Source: Oscillospiraceae bacterium (lineage in GTDB: Bacteria; Bacillota; Clostridia; Oscillospirales; Oscillospiraceae). From it: a DNA stretch of 43,046 nucleotides. The notes beneath the pieces were generated by a model that was given only the letters and a program-made list of their open reading frames with translations, was not told where the DNA came from and did not search any database. The DNA lies in assembly GCA_009777235.1 (NCBI GenBank), contig WRMH01000023.1, positions 1 through 43,046 on the forward strand, given 5' to 3'. A program made the translations under genes and the position numbers. This document shows positions 34,458 to 42,012 of this stretch, one piece after another (the stretch's first letter is position 1; every line of letters starts with the position of its first letter).

Positions 34458-35213
34458 ATGCCAAATGATTATTATGCTCTGGAGGTGCACGACCTGACCG
34501 TTGCCTATGGCGCAAAGCCTGTTCTTTGGGACATTGACCTTGGCATACCAAAAGGGAGGCTGGCGGCTATAATCGGTCCGAACGGGGCGGGCAAAACGAC
34601 CCTCATCAAAGCTATGGTGGGTTTGATAAAGCCGGTGTCCGGGGGGGTGGATTTTCATGATGTTGAAATCAAAAACGGCAGATTTAAAAACAAAATCGCC
34701 TATGTGCCGCAAAGCGGGAGCGTGGATTGGGATTTCCCCGCCACCGTCCTTGACGTGGTCATGATGGGCAGATACGGGCATTTGGGATGGTTTAAGCGTC
34801 CGGGAAAAAGAGATAAGCGCATGGCCCTTGAAACATTGGAAAGCGTCGGGATGCGCGAATATGCCTCAAGGCAGATAAGCCAGCTTTCAGGCGGCCAGCA
34901 ACAGCGGGTATTTTTGGCGCGAGCGTTGATACAGCAGGCCGAAATCTATTTTATGGATGAGCCCTTCAAGGGAGTGGACGCGCAGACGGAAAAGACCATC
35001 GTGGAGCTGTTGAAAAAACTCAAAGAGCAGGGAAAAACCGTTATTTTAGTGCATCATGATTTGCAAACAGTGTCCGACTATTTTGACTGGGTGACGCTTA
35101 TCAATTTGCGCATCGTGGCAAATGGGCCGGTAGAAGAGGTTTTTACCGAGCGGTATCTCAGCCTCGCGTATGTCAATCGCGGGTTAACTGAACCCGGAAA
35201 AGAGGTGTCGTGA
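34458..35213 (+). CDS. Metal ABC transporter ATP-binding protein
   Basis: The product is 251 residues from the ATG at 34458, 7 bases after AAAGGAGG; an in-frame TTG at 34452 is closer to the site than usual. Walker A is GPNGAGKTT, the signature is LSGGQQQRVFLARAL, Walker B is IYFMDEPF and the H-loop is LVHHDL. It is the TroB/MntB/ZnuC-type ATPase that drives the two following permeases. The stop overlaps the next start (TGATG). Confidence 0.88.
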   Translation: MPNDYYALEVHDLTVAYGAKPVLWDIDLGIPKGRLAAIIGPNGAGKTTLIKAMVGLIKPVSGGVDFHDVEIKNGRFKNKIAYVPQSGSVDWDFPATVLDVVMMGRYGHLGWFKRPGKRDKRMALETLESVGMREYASRQISQLSGGQQQRVFLARALIQQAEIYFMDEPFKGVDAQTEKTIVELLKKLKEQGKTVILVHHDLQTVSDYFDWVTLINLRIVANGPVEEVFTERYLSLAYVNRGLTEPGKEVS

Positions 35214-36124
35214 TGAGCTCGCTCTTATCGCTGCTCGGCGACTATACATTTCAAACTGTTGCACTCGGGTCGGCTCTGCTCGGCATAATCAGCGGTGTGC
35301 TGGGTAGCTTTGCCGTGCTCAAAAAGCAAAGCCTTTTGGGAGACGGCGTATCCCATGCGGCGCTTCCGGGTGTTGTGATGGCATTTTTGCTGACCGCGAG
35401 CAAAAATACCGAAGTGCTTTTAATGGGAGCGTTGCTCACCGGACTTGCGGCGACCTTTATTATTTCGCGTATTGTAAAACATTCCCGTATCAGATTTGAC
35501 AGCGCGCTTGCCTTGGTTATGTCGGTGTTTTTTGGTATAGGGCTGGTTTTATTGACCTATTCGCAAAAAGTCCCAAACGCCAATCAAGCGGGGCTAAAAC
35601 GGTTTATCTACGGTCAGGCGTCAACGATGCTCGAGCGGGATGTGACGCTTATGGCTGTTTGCGGGATCGTAATAGTGATCGTTGTTTTCCTTTTTTGGAA
35701 AGAGCTAAAGCTGTTTTCGTTTGACAGTGAGTTTGCGGAAACTATCGGTTTTGGCACGGGAAAGATAAACCTGCTGCTTTCGTTTCTCATTGTCCTTGCG
35801 ATCATTATTGGCTTGCAAACGGTCGGCGTTGTGCTGATGAGCGCCATGCTTATAGCTCCGGCGGTCGCCGCGAGGCAGTGGTCAAACCGCCTGTGGCTGA
35901 TGGTTGTGCTTGCCGCCGTGTTTGGCGCGCTGTCCGGGGTGATAGGCACATTGATAAGCTCCGCTGTGGCGGGGGTCCCGACAGGCCCCGTGATTGTCGT
36001 ATGTGTCACGGCAATCACCGTAATCAGCCTCCTTTTTGCCCCAAACAGGGGTATCATCCACAGAGTATATTTGCATAGGAAAGCCCGCGCTATGCGAAAA
36101 TCGCAAAAGGGGGTCAACGCATGA
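35213..36124 (+). CDS. Metal ABC transporter permease 1 (TroC-like)
   Basis: The product is 303 residues from the ATG at 35213, which overlaps the ATPase stop; a GTG at 35210 is an alternative. It is an ABC-3 family permease with about eight or nine helices. GDGVSHAALPGVV near residue 43 and VGVVLMSAMLIAPAVAARQW near residue 205 are hallmark segments. It forms the membrane channel with the next gene's product; its stop overlaps the next start by ATGA. Confidence 0.87.
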   Translation: MSSLLSLLGDYTFQTVALGSALLGIISGVLGSFAVLKKQSLLGDGVSHAALPGVVMAFLLTASKNTEVLLMGALLTGLAATFIISRIVKHSRIRFDSALALVMSVFFGIGLVLLTYSQKVPNANQAGLKRFIYGQASTMLERDVTLMAVCGIVIVIVVFLFWKELKLFSFDSEFAETIGFGTGKINLLLSFLIVLAIIIGLQTVGVVLMSAMLIAPAVAARQWSNRLWLMVVLAAVFGALSGVIGTLISSAVAGVPTGPVIVVCVTAITVISLLFAPNRGIIHRVYLHRKARAMRKSQKGVNA

Positions 36125-37242
36125 GCGCCGCTTTTGAGATACAACTGATTGCCGTCATCGTTTCCGTAGCCTGCGCCTTGCCGGGGGTGTTTCTCGTCTT
36201 GAGAAAAATGTCCATGATGTCGGATTCTATTACGCACACGATTTTGCTCGGAATAGTGCTCGCCTTTTTCATGACCCATGATTTAAGCTCCCCGTTTCTC
36301 ATCGTGGGCGCCGCGCTAATGGGAGTCGTTACGGTATGGCTTACCGAAATGCTGACAAAAACTCGGCTGGTATCGGAAGATTCGGCTATCGGCATCGTAT
36401 TCCCGCTGCTGTTTTCAATAGCAATCATTTTGATTACCCGGTATGCCGGAGCGGTACATTTAGACACAGACTCCGTGCTGCTTGGCGAGCTGGCGTTTGC
36501 TCCGTTTGACAGAATGATCGTCTTTGGCGTGGATATAGGCGCAAAAGCAATCTATACATCCGGCGTGTTGTTATTGATAAACGCGGTTTTGATTGCCGTG
36601 TTTTTCAAAGAATTGAAGATCGTCGCGTTTGACCCGCTGCTTGCCGCCGTGCTGGGATTTTCACCGGCAATCATCCATTACGGGCTGATGACATTGGTAT
36701 CGCTTACGGCGGTGGGCGCATTTGAGGCGGTCGGTTCGGTCTTGGTAGTGGCGTTCATGATCGGGCCGCCCGTGACGGCATACTTGCTGACGGATGACTT
36801 AAAAATTATGCTGCTATTGAGCGCGTTTTTTGGAGCTCTGTCCGGTATACTCGGTTTTCAGGCGGCGTATCTTTTGGATGTTTCCATTGCCGGAAGCATG
36901 GCTGCTATGACAGGTCTGATTTTTGCGGTTGTTTTTTCCTCGGCGCCGAAACGCGGACTGATAAGCACTCTGATAAGAAAAAGCCGGCAAAAAAAGGAAT
37001 ACGCGCAAACGACCTTGCTTCTTCATGTCTGCAATCACCAAAATAGCGCAAATGAGCGGCAGGAGAACGGTATCAATACAATTGCGGAGCATTTGCACTG
37101 GGATAGGAAAAAATTAGAAAAAACGATTAGCTCACTTATCCGCGGCGAAAAAATAATCATAAAAGAAGCGGTCATAACCCCAACTCCGGCGGGGGCGGAC
37201 ATGGTAGAGTCCGCAAAAAAGAAACTCTTCGTCGGTCTGTAA
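36121..37242 (+). CDS. Metal ABC transporter permease 2 with C-terminal winged helix (TroD-like)
   Basis: The product is 373 residues. The first 280 form an ABC-3 permease (SDSITHTILLGIV, VGSVLVVAFMIGPPVTAY). The last 80-90 residues are a cytoplasmic winged-helix-like domain (LLLHVCNHQN, NTIAEHLHWDRKKLEKTISSL, ITPTPAGADMV), reminiscent of the DtxR/MarR-type tails of some TroD-like permeases. Such a tail may sense the intracellular metal or bind a partner. No separate metal repressor gene lies nearby. Confidence 0.82.
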   Translation: MSAAFEIQLIAVIVSVACALPGVFLVLRKMSMMSDSITHTILLGIVLAFFMTHDLSSPFLIVGAALMGVVTVWLTEMLTKTRLVSEDSAIGIVFPLLFSIAIILITRYAGAVHLDTDSVLLGELAFAPFDRMIVFGVDIGAKAIYTSGVLLLINAVLIAVFFKELKIVAFDPLLAAVLGFSPAIIHYGLMTLVSLTAVGAFEAVGSVLVVAFMIGPPVTAYLLTDDLKIMLLLSAFFGALSGILGFQAAYLLDVSIAGSMAAMTGLIFAVVFSSAPKRGLISTLIRKSRQKKEYAQTTLLLHVCNHQNSANERQENGINTIAEHLHWDRKKLEKTISSLIRGEKIIIKEAVITPTPAGADMVESAKKKLFVGL

Positions 37243-37325
37243 CAGAGTTTTAAGCGCCTATGGAAATTGATTTTCCAATCCGGTTGTGATAAAATTTGTG
37301 GTATTATATGAGCAGGGGAGCCGCG

Positions 37326-38204
37326 ATGGACACTTTTATAAGAGGCGTCATAAAACAAGCGCATAAGATAGCGCGTCTTTTTCCCGACCCTATACGCTTA
37401 TGGATACTGCGTACGATGGCGGAAATCCTATGCTTTATGAGAAAAGCGCATCTTTTGCCATTTAGCATATACAAAGGGTTAAAACGCTACAAGAACATAC
37501 ACAAAGGGCAGAGATGCTTTATAGTCGCGACGGGACCGTCGCTGACGCTGGAAGATATTGAAAAGCTAAAAAATGAGATCACTATAAGCATGAACTCAAT
37601 AATACTCTCGTTTGCCGACACAAAATGGCGGCCCGCATATTATGCCATACAAGACCTCACGGGCTTTACCACGCTTTGTTTGCATGAGGACGCGGACTTA
37701 TCGGGTATAGAGGGCGTGTTTGTGTCTCCCGAAATAGACAGCTTCATGAGGCACATCGGCCAGGGCGATTATATTAAATATAATGTCATGCCATATAACT
37801 CAAACAGGGATCAAATCAAGAAGGTAAAGGATGGTCGGGAATATATTAACCCCTCGCGAAAAAAGCGGTTTTCCAAAGATATAAGCGCCGCCGTATTTGG
37901 ATGGAATGTCGGATATACATGTATCCAAATTGCCGTATATATGGGATTTTCCGAAATTTACCTGCTTGGCTGCGATTGTAATTATTCACGCGGAAAACAA
38001 AAAAACATGGTAGATTACCAGACCGAAATAATGGAAAGGGAAGAGCGGCAATGGGTGGCCATCAATGATAGTGTGATATCAATGCACAGGTCGGCAAAAA
38101 AGTACGCGGACAAGCAAGGCATAAAGATATATAACGCGACGCGCGGAGGGAATTTAGAAGTATATGAGCGTGTTGATTTAGATAAGGCTCTAAGTTTGCA
38201 ATAA
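37326..38204 (+). CDS. DUF115 (MptE/Maf-like) protein, copy 2
   Basis: The product is 292 residues from the ATG at 37326, 6 bases after AGGGGAG; an upstream in-frame start lacks a site. It shares with copy 1 the core GQRCFIVATGPSL, QIAVYMGFSEIYLLGCDCN and GIKIYNATRGGNLEVYERVD. It precedes kdsB by 13 bp and is likely in one operon with the Kdo genes. That linkage makes it the best candidate in the window for a Kdo or related ulosonic acid transferase; no WaaA, KpsC or KpsS-type gene is present. Confidence 0.75.
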   Translation: MDTFIRGVIKQAHKIARLFPDPIRLWILRTMAEILCFMRKAHLLPFSIYKGLKRYKNIHKGQRCFIVATGPSLTLEDIEKLKNEITISMNSIILSFADTKWRPAYYAIQDLTGFTTLCLHEDADLSGIEGVFVSPEIDSFMRHIGQGDYIKYNVMPYNSNRDQIKKVKDGREYINPSRKKRFSKDISAAVFGWNVGYTCIQIAVYMGFSEIYLLGCDCNYSRGKQKNMVDYQTEIMEREERQWVAINDSVISMHRSAKKYADKQGIKIYNATRGGNLEVYERVDLDKALSLQ

Positions 38205-38217
38205 AAACGGAGGAAAA

Positions 38218-38949
38218 GTGAGTTTGAAAACAATAGGGATAATCCCGGCGCGGTACGGATCGAGCAGATTTCCGGGAAAACCGCTCGCGAATATATGCGG
38301 CAAGCCAATGATATGGTGGGTGTATAACACGTTATCTCAAATGCGCGAAATTTCAGAAACCCGCGTTGCTACGGATGATGAAAGAATATTCAGATGCGTT
38401 AGTGAATTTGGCGGAAAAGCAATCATGACCGGAGAATGTGCTTCCGGTACGGACAGAGTCGCCGAAGCATGCAGAGATTTAGATTTTGACATTGTATTGA
38501 ATATTCAAGGCGATGAGCCGATGGTGCGTCCCGAACTTATCCGAAAATTATTGAGCGCGTTTGACGATGAATATGTTAAAATGGCGACGTTGCGCAGAAA
38601 AATAGATAATGAAATGGAATTACGTGACCCCAATATCGCCAAATTGATAATAAACAACAAAGAGGACGCAATATATTTTTCAAGAAGCGAAATTCCATAC
38701 AACAGGGAAAATGCTGACATTATATATTACAAACACATCGGAATATACGGTTATACGCGAAACTTCTTATTTGAATTTGTATCATGGCCGCAAAGCTCGT
38801 TAGAAAAAGCGGAATGTCTTGAGCAGCTCCGCGTGATTGAAAACGGCTATGCTATTCGCACGGTCGAAACACAATTTCAAAGTATAGGCGTAGATTTGCC
38901 GGAGCATATTAAAGCCGTTGAAAAAGAAATGGAAAGTATGATAAAGTAA
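38218..38949 (+). CDS. kdsB: 3-deoxy-manno-octulosonate cytidylyltransferase
   Basis: The product is 243 residues, starting at GTG after GGAGG. It couples Kdo and CTP to CMP-Kdo. The nucleotide-binding start is IIPARYGSSRFPGKPLANI. The conserved TDD, LNIQGDEPMV, YFSRSEIPY and KHIGIYGYTRNFL segments are intact, and the length is standard (about 245). It is the first of three clustered Kdo genes. Confidence 0.92.
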   Translation: MSLKTIGIIPARYGSSRFPGKPLANICGKPMIWWVYNTLSQMREISETRVATDDERIFRCVSEFGGKAIMTGECASGTDRVAEACRDLDFDIVLNIQGDEPMVRPELIRKLLSAFDDEYVKMATLRRKIDNEMELRDPNIAKLIINNKEDAIYFSRSEIPYNRENADIIYYKHIGIYGYTRNFLFEFVSWPQSSLEKAECLEQLRVIENGYAIRTVETQFQSIGVDLPEHIKAVEKEMESMIK

Positions 38950-39014
38950 TCTTCTTTGGGGTCAAAACGCAGCAGCGGGCACGACAGATTACAAGCAGCA
39001 GGAGATTAGCAGAC

Positions 39015-39830
39015 ATGAGAGACAAAAATACAGACAAAACGGCAAGTTCAAAAAAACTAACGCTTTTTGCGGGCCCGTGCATAATCGAATCGGAAAAAAT
39101 GGCAATGAAAGTCGCAAAAACACTCAAAACTCTGACTTCAAAGCTAAAGGTATCATTCGTATTTAAAGCATCTTTCGATAAAGCAAACAGAACATCCTTA
39201 TCTTCCTTTAGGGGGATTGGAATATCTGAAGGTCTGGAAGTATTGGAGAAAATAAAAAATGAACTTTCCGTCTCAATAATTACGGATATTCATTTACCGC
39301 AGCAAGCGGATATTGCCGCGAAAGTCGCTGATATTATACAAATCCCGGCGTTTTTATGCCGGCAGACAGATTTACTTGTTGCCGCCGCAAAAACAGGCAA
39401 ACCGATTTTAGTAAAAAAGGCGCAATTTTTAGCGCCGTGGGATATGAAAAATGTCATAAACAAAATAAAAGAAAGCGGCAACAACAATATAATGCTTTGC
39501 GAAAGGGGGACATCTTTTGGCTATAATACGCTTGTTGTTGATATGACCGGAATAATCGAAATGAAAAAATTCGGATATCCTGTTGTGTTTGATGCGACCC
39601 ACAGCGTACAAAAGCCCGGCGGAAGAGGGGATCATACAGGCGGAAACAGGGAATATGTGGAGCATATGGCAAAAGCGGCATTAGCCGTCGGAGCGGACGC
39701 ATTATTTATGGAGGTTCACCCTGACCCCGATACTGCGCCGTCAGACGGAGCAAATATGGTAAGATTAGACGAACTGGAAAGTATGCTTGAGCGTTTGCTG
39801 AAAGTGTATGATGCTGTTCATTCGTTATGA
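39015..39830 (+). CDS. kdsA: 3-deoxy-8-phosphooctulonate synthase (metal-dependent class)
   Basis: The product is 271 residues; AGGAG precedes the ATG. It condenses arabinose-5-phosphate and phosphoenolpyruvate. The segment LFAGPCIIES has the Cys (about residue 22) typical of metal-dependent enzymes, where E. coli-type metal-independent ones have Asn. Further ligands and substrate residues lie in SFDKANRTS, DATHSVQKPGG and MEVHPDPD. The length is normal. Dependence on a divalent metal is interesting beside the TroABCD-type operon. Confidence 0.92.
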   Translation: MRDKNTDKTASSKKLTLFAGPCIIESEKMAMKVAKTLKTLTSKLKVSFVFKASFDKANRTSLSSFRGIGISEGLEVLEKIKNELSVSIITDIHLPQQADIAAKVADIIQIPAFLCRQTDLLVAAAKTGKPILVKKAQFLAPWDMKNVINKIKESGNNNIMLCERGTSFGYNTLVVDMTGIIEMKKFGYPVVFDATHSVQKPGGRGDHTGGNREYVEHMAKAALAVGADALFMEVHPDPDTAPSDGANMVRLDELESMLERLLKVYDAVHSL

Positions 39831-39846
39831 GGTGAAATAGAAAAAT

Positions 39847-40812
39847 ATGGACATACTAAAAGACGCGAGAAAAGTATTTGATATCGAAATTGCCGCGCTT
39901 GAGAAAACACGCGATGCCTTGGACGAAACTTTTCTTGAAATAATCAACATAATCACAAAGTGTGAGGGTAAAGTAATTATTACCGGAATTGGAAAACCGG
40001 GTCATATAGCAAAAAAAATAGCCGCTACCATGGCGAGCCTTGGAACGCCTTCCGTCTATCTGCATCCATCTGAAGCTCTCCACGGCGATTTAGGCATGGT
40101 TTCAGGAAACGATGTAGTAATCATTATCAGTTATAGCGGCGAAAGCGAAGAAATCATCAAACTCCTGCCTAATTTAAAAATAATCGGAGCGAAAATAATT
40201 GCCATATCAGGAAATAAGGAGAGTACGCTTGTCGAAAACAGCGATATTGCGCAGATTTTACCGGAATTTGAAGAGGCGTGTAATTTAAGGCTTGCCCCCA
40301 CGTCAAGCGCCGCGGCTACATTGGTTTATGGAGATGCCTTGGCGGTTGTTTCATCAATGATATATGGATTTGATAAAGATAAGTATGCTCTTTTTCACCC
40401 GTCAGGCTCACTGGGGAAAAAGCTGTTTTTTAAAGTAATGGATTTAATGGTGACCGGAGATAAAATCCCCATAGTATATACGGAAGAATCTTTAAAGAAT
40501 GCTATAATAGAAATTAGCAAAAAGGCGCTGGGGGTTGTTATGGTGACGGAGCACGACGGAACTTTAGCCGGCATTATAACAGACGGCGACCTGAGAAGGC
40601 AGCTTGAAAATAATGTTGATGTGTATCGGCTAAAGGCAAAGGATGTTATGACAGGGTCGCCGATTTATACATATGAAAATAATATGGCAGTTAACGTATT
40701 AAAAGAATTTATTGATAAAAAAATAACAAGTATGCCGGTCATAGATAGCAACAGAAATGTCGTGGGGGCAATAGTGATGAAAGATATACTAAACGCCGGC
40801 ATTGTACTATAG
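39847..40812 (+). CDS. kdsD: Arabinose-5-phosphate isomerase
   Basis: The product is 321 residues of the KdsD/KpsF family. It converts ribulose-5-phosphate to arabinose-5-phosphate, the first step to Kdo. The SIS domain (about 35-185) contains ITGIGKPGHIAKKIAATMAS and IISYSGESEEI. A pair of CBS domains follows (about 205-320, LAGIITDGDLRR, MPVIDSNRNVVG). It may equally be called kpsF in a capsule locus. It follows kdsA by 16 bp. Confidence 0.9.
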   Translation: MDILKDARKVFDIEIAALEKTRDALDETFLEIINIITKCEGKVIITGIGKPGHIAKKIAATMASLGTPSVYLHPSEALHGDLGMVSGNDVVIIISYSGESEEIIKLLPNLKIIGAKIIAISGNKESTLVENSDIAQILPEFEEACNLRLAPTSSAAATLVYGDALAVVSSMIYGFDKDKYALFHPSGSLGKKLFFKVMDLMVTGDKIPIVYTEESLKNAIIEISKKALGVVMVTEHDGTLAGIITDGDLRRQLENNVDVYRLKAKDVMTGSPIYTYENNMAVNVLKEFIDKKITSMPVIDSNRNVVGAIVMKDILNAGIVL

Positions 40813-40830
40813 TCATGCAAAATATGATAG

Positions 40831-41028
40831 TATATACGATATTATTCACAGCGGTATTATGCTTTTGAACAGGTAATCGCGCCCCAACTTGAACGAAACT
40901 TAGCGCATAAGGATCACTATGAAAATTGGGGTCGGATATTCATGTATCTATACGCTGACGGCATACATTGGCAACCGACGAGAGCAAAGGTCGCAGAGCC
41001 GGTCGAGCTATACAAAACCGCGGCGTGA
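40831..41028 (+). pseudogene. Unrecognised gene remnant
   Basis: A frame open for 65 codons after a TAG at 40828 reads like real protein (AFEQVIAPQLERNLAHKDHY, then ENWGRIFMYLYADGIHWQPT) but has no start codon near its beginning and no ribosome site. I read it as the 3' end of a lost gene. The family is not recognised. It overlaps the convergent HAD gene end by 21 bp and lies in the 195-bp gap after kdsD. Confidence 0.4.
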
Positions 41029-41679
41029 AGCGAAGCGGCGCGTTATGAGATATTTGCCGAGATTTATATATCGGACGCCGGCGGCTTTGGCGCAAAGCCC
41101 GTCTTTGGAATATCGGTCTCCCACATAGAGAGCCTCGCGGGGCGCGGCTTTTGCTATATTCAAGATATTGATAAGCCCTCGCGGATCAGGCTTCATACAC
41201 ATTATCTCTTTGCTTTCGGAATAAAATATCAAATCCGCGTCAATTCCGATGGCGCGGGCTTTATCTTTGGCGGGATAATCGGAATAGATGATGATTTTTG
41301 TGTTATCGCTCCTGAGCGAGTTTATGAGACCTACAAGGCTTTTATCCCTAAACAGGCGGACATATTTTAGCGGCTTTTCGTGCATCCGGCAGTCAATAAT
41401 ATTTTTTACGTGAGCTGGCGTGACGCTATATGTGTCGGCCACGGATTGAAGCTGCTTTTGCGCAAAATCTTCGTTTTCCGCAAAAGCGCGGGATTCTCGC
41501 AGCTTCCTGTAGGCGGCGAGTATTTTTATATCTTTGTATTTTATCTTGCGCGACAAAAAACCCGCGACAAGCGAGAGTGCCGTAAAAAACCTGACGGGAG
41601 TTTGAAAATACAAAGTTCCATCCATATCCAATATTATAGCTTTGTATTGCGCAAGCCCGGGGGCGTCGTTTTTTTTCAT
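41008..41679 (-). CDS. HAD-superfamily phosphatase
   Basis: The product is 223 residues. Motif I is ILDMDGTLYF (Asp18, Asp20), motif II is IIIYSDYP, and motifs III and IV are KPDPRG and YVGDRYSKD. A helical cap of about 75 residues sits between motifs I and II. KdsC, the usual Kdo-8-phosphate phosphatase, is not found in the window, so this protein could replace it, although KdsC lacks such a cap. Dephosphorylation of a polyprenyl-phosphoryl pentose phosphate is another option given the UbiA gene. The ribosome site is weak. Confidence 0.78.
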   Translation of the reverse strand: MKKNDAPGLAQYKAIILDMDGTLYFQTPVRFFTALSLVAGFLSRKIKYKDIKILAAYRKLRESRAFAENEDFAQKQLQSVADTYSVTPAHVKNIIDCRMHEKPLKYVRLFRDKSLVGLINSLRSDNTKIIIYSDYPAKDKARAIGIDADLIFYSESKEIMCMKPDPRGLINILNIAKAAPREALYVGDRYSKDGLCAKAAGVRYINLGKYLITRRFASRRGFV

Positions 41680-41793
41680 ATGTTCACTCGCTTTTTTGTT
41701 GTTACATTGACAAAAGTATAAGTCAACCGTATGCCTGTCGGCAGACGAGCCTCTTTGGGCTGTGAGTTACATTATAGCCAAAATCAGTGGTGA

Positions 41794-42012
41794 GTACAAG
41801 CTCCAACGGATTTATGTTCACCGGGGTTTCACTATGAAGTATTATGTTGTATAATAGCATTAGATATACGTCGGGCGCAAAAGGACGGGCTGCGGTTTGC
41901 GGAATCCGCAAACAACTTAAGGGTAACCACTCCGGCGGATTACTATATATATCGCGCCTTGTATGAGGCGATGGAAAACGAGCAAATATTGAGATTGGTA
42001 GCCGAGTTGTGA
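41794..42012 (+). pseudogene. 3' remnant of an IspD/TarI-type cytidylyltransferase gene
   Basis: A frame open from 41794 to the TGA at 42010-42012 resembles the C-terminal third of IspD/TarI-type cytidylyltransferases: SPGFHYEVL (usual TPQGFRYELI), RRAQKDGLRFAES, NNLRVTTPADYYIYRALYEA. The catalytic N-terminal two thirds are missing and upstream is a stop and no start. The stop overlaps the next gene start (TGATG), as if the intact gene were once first in an operon with the following glycosyltransferase. Confidence 0.6.

Noticed and set aside
41723..41911. 62-residue minus-strand frame after the HAD gene start
   Set aside because: No ribosome site; it lies opposite the cytidylyltransferase remnant, whose family resemblance is better.
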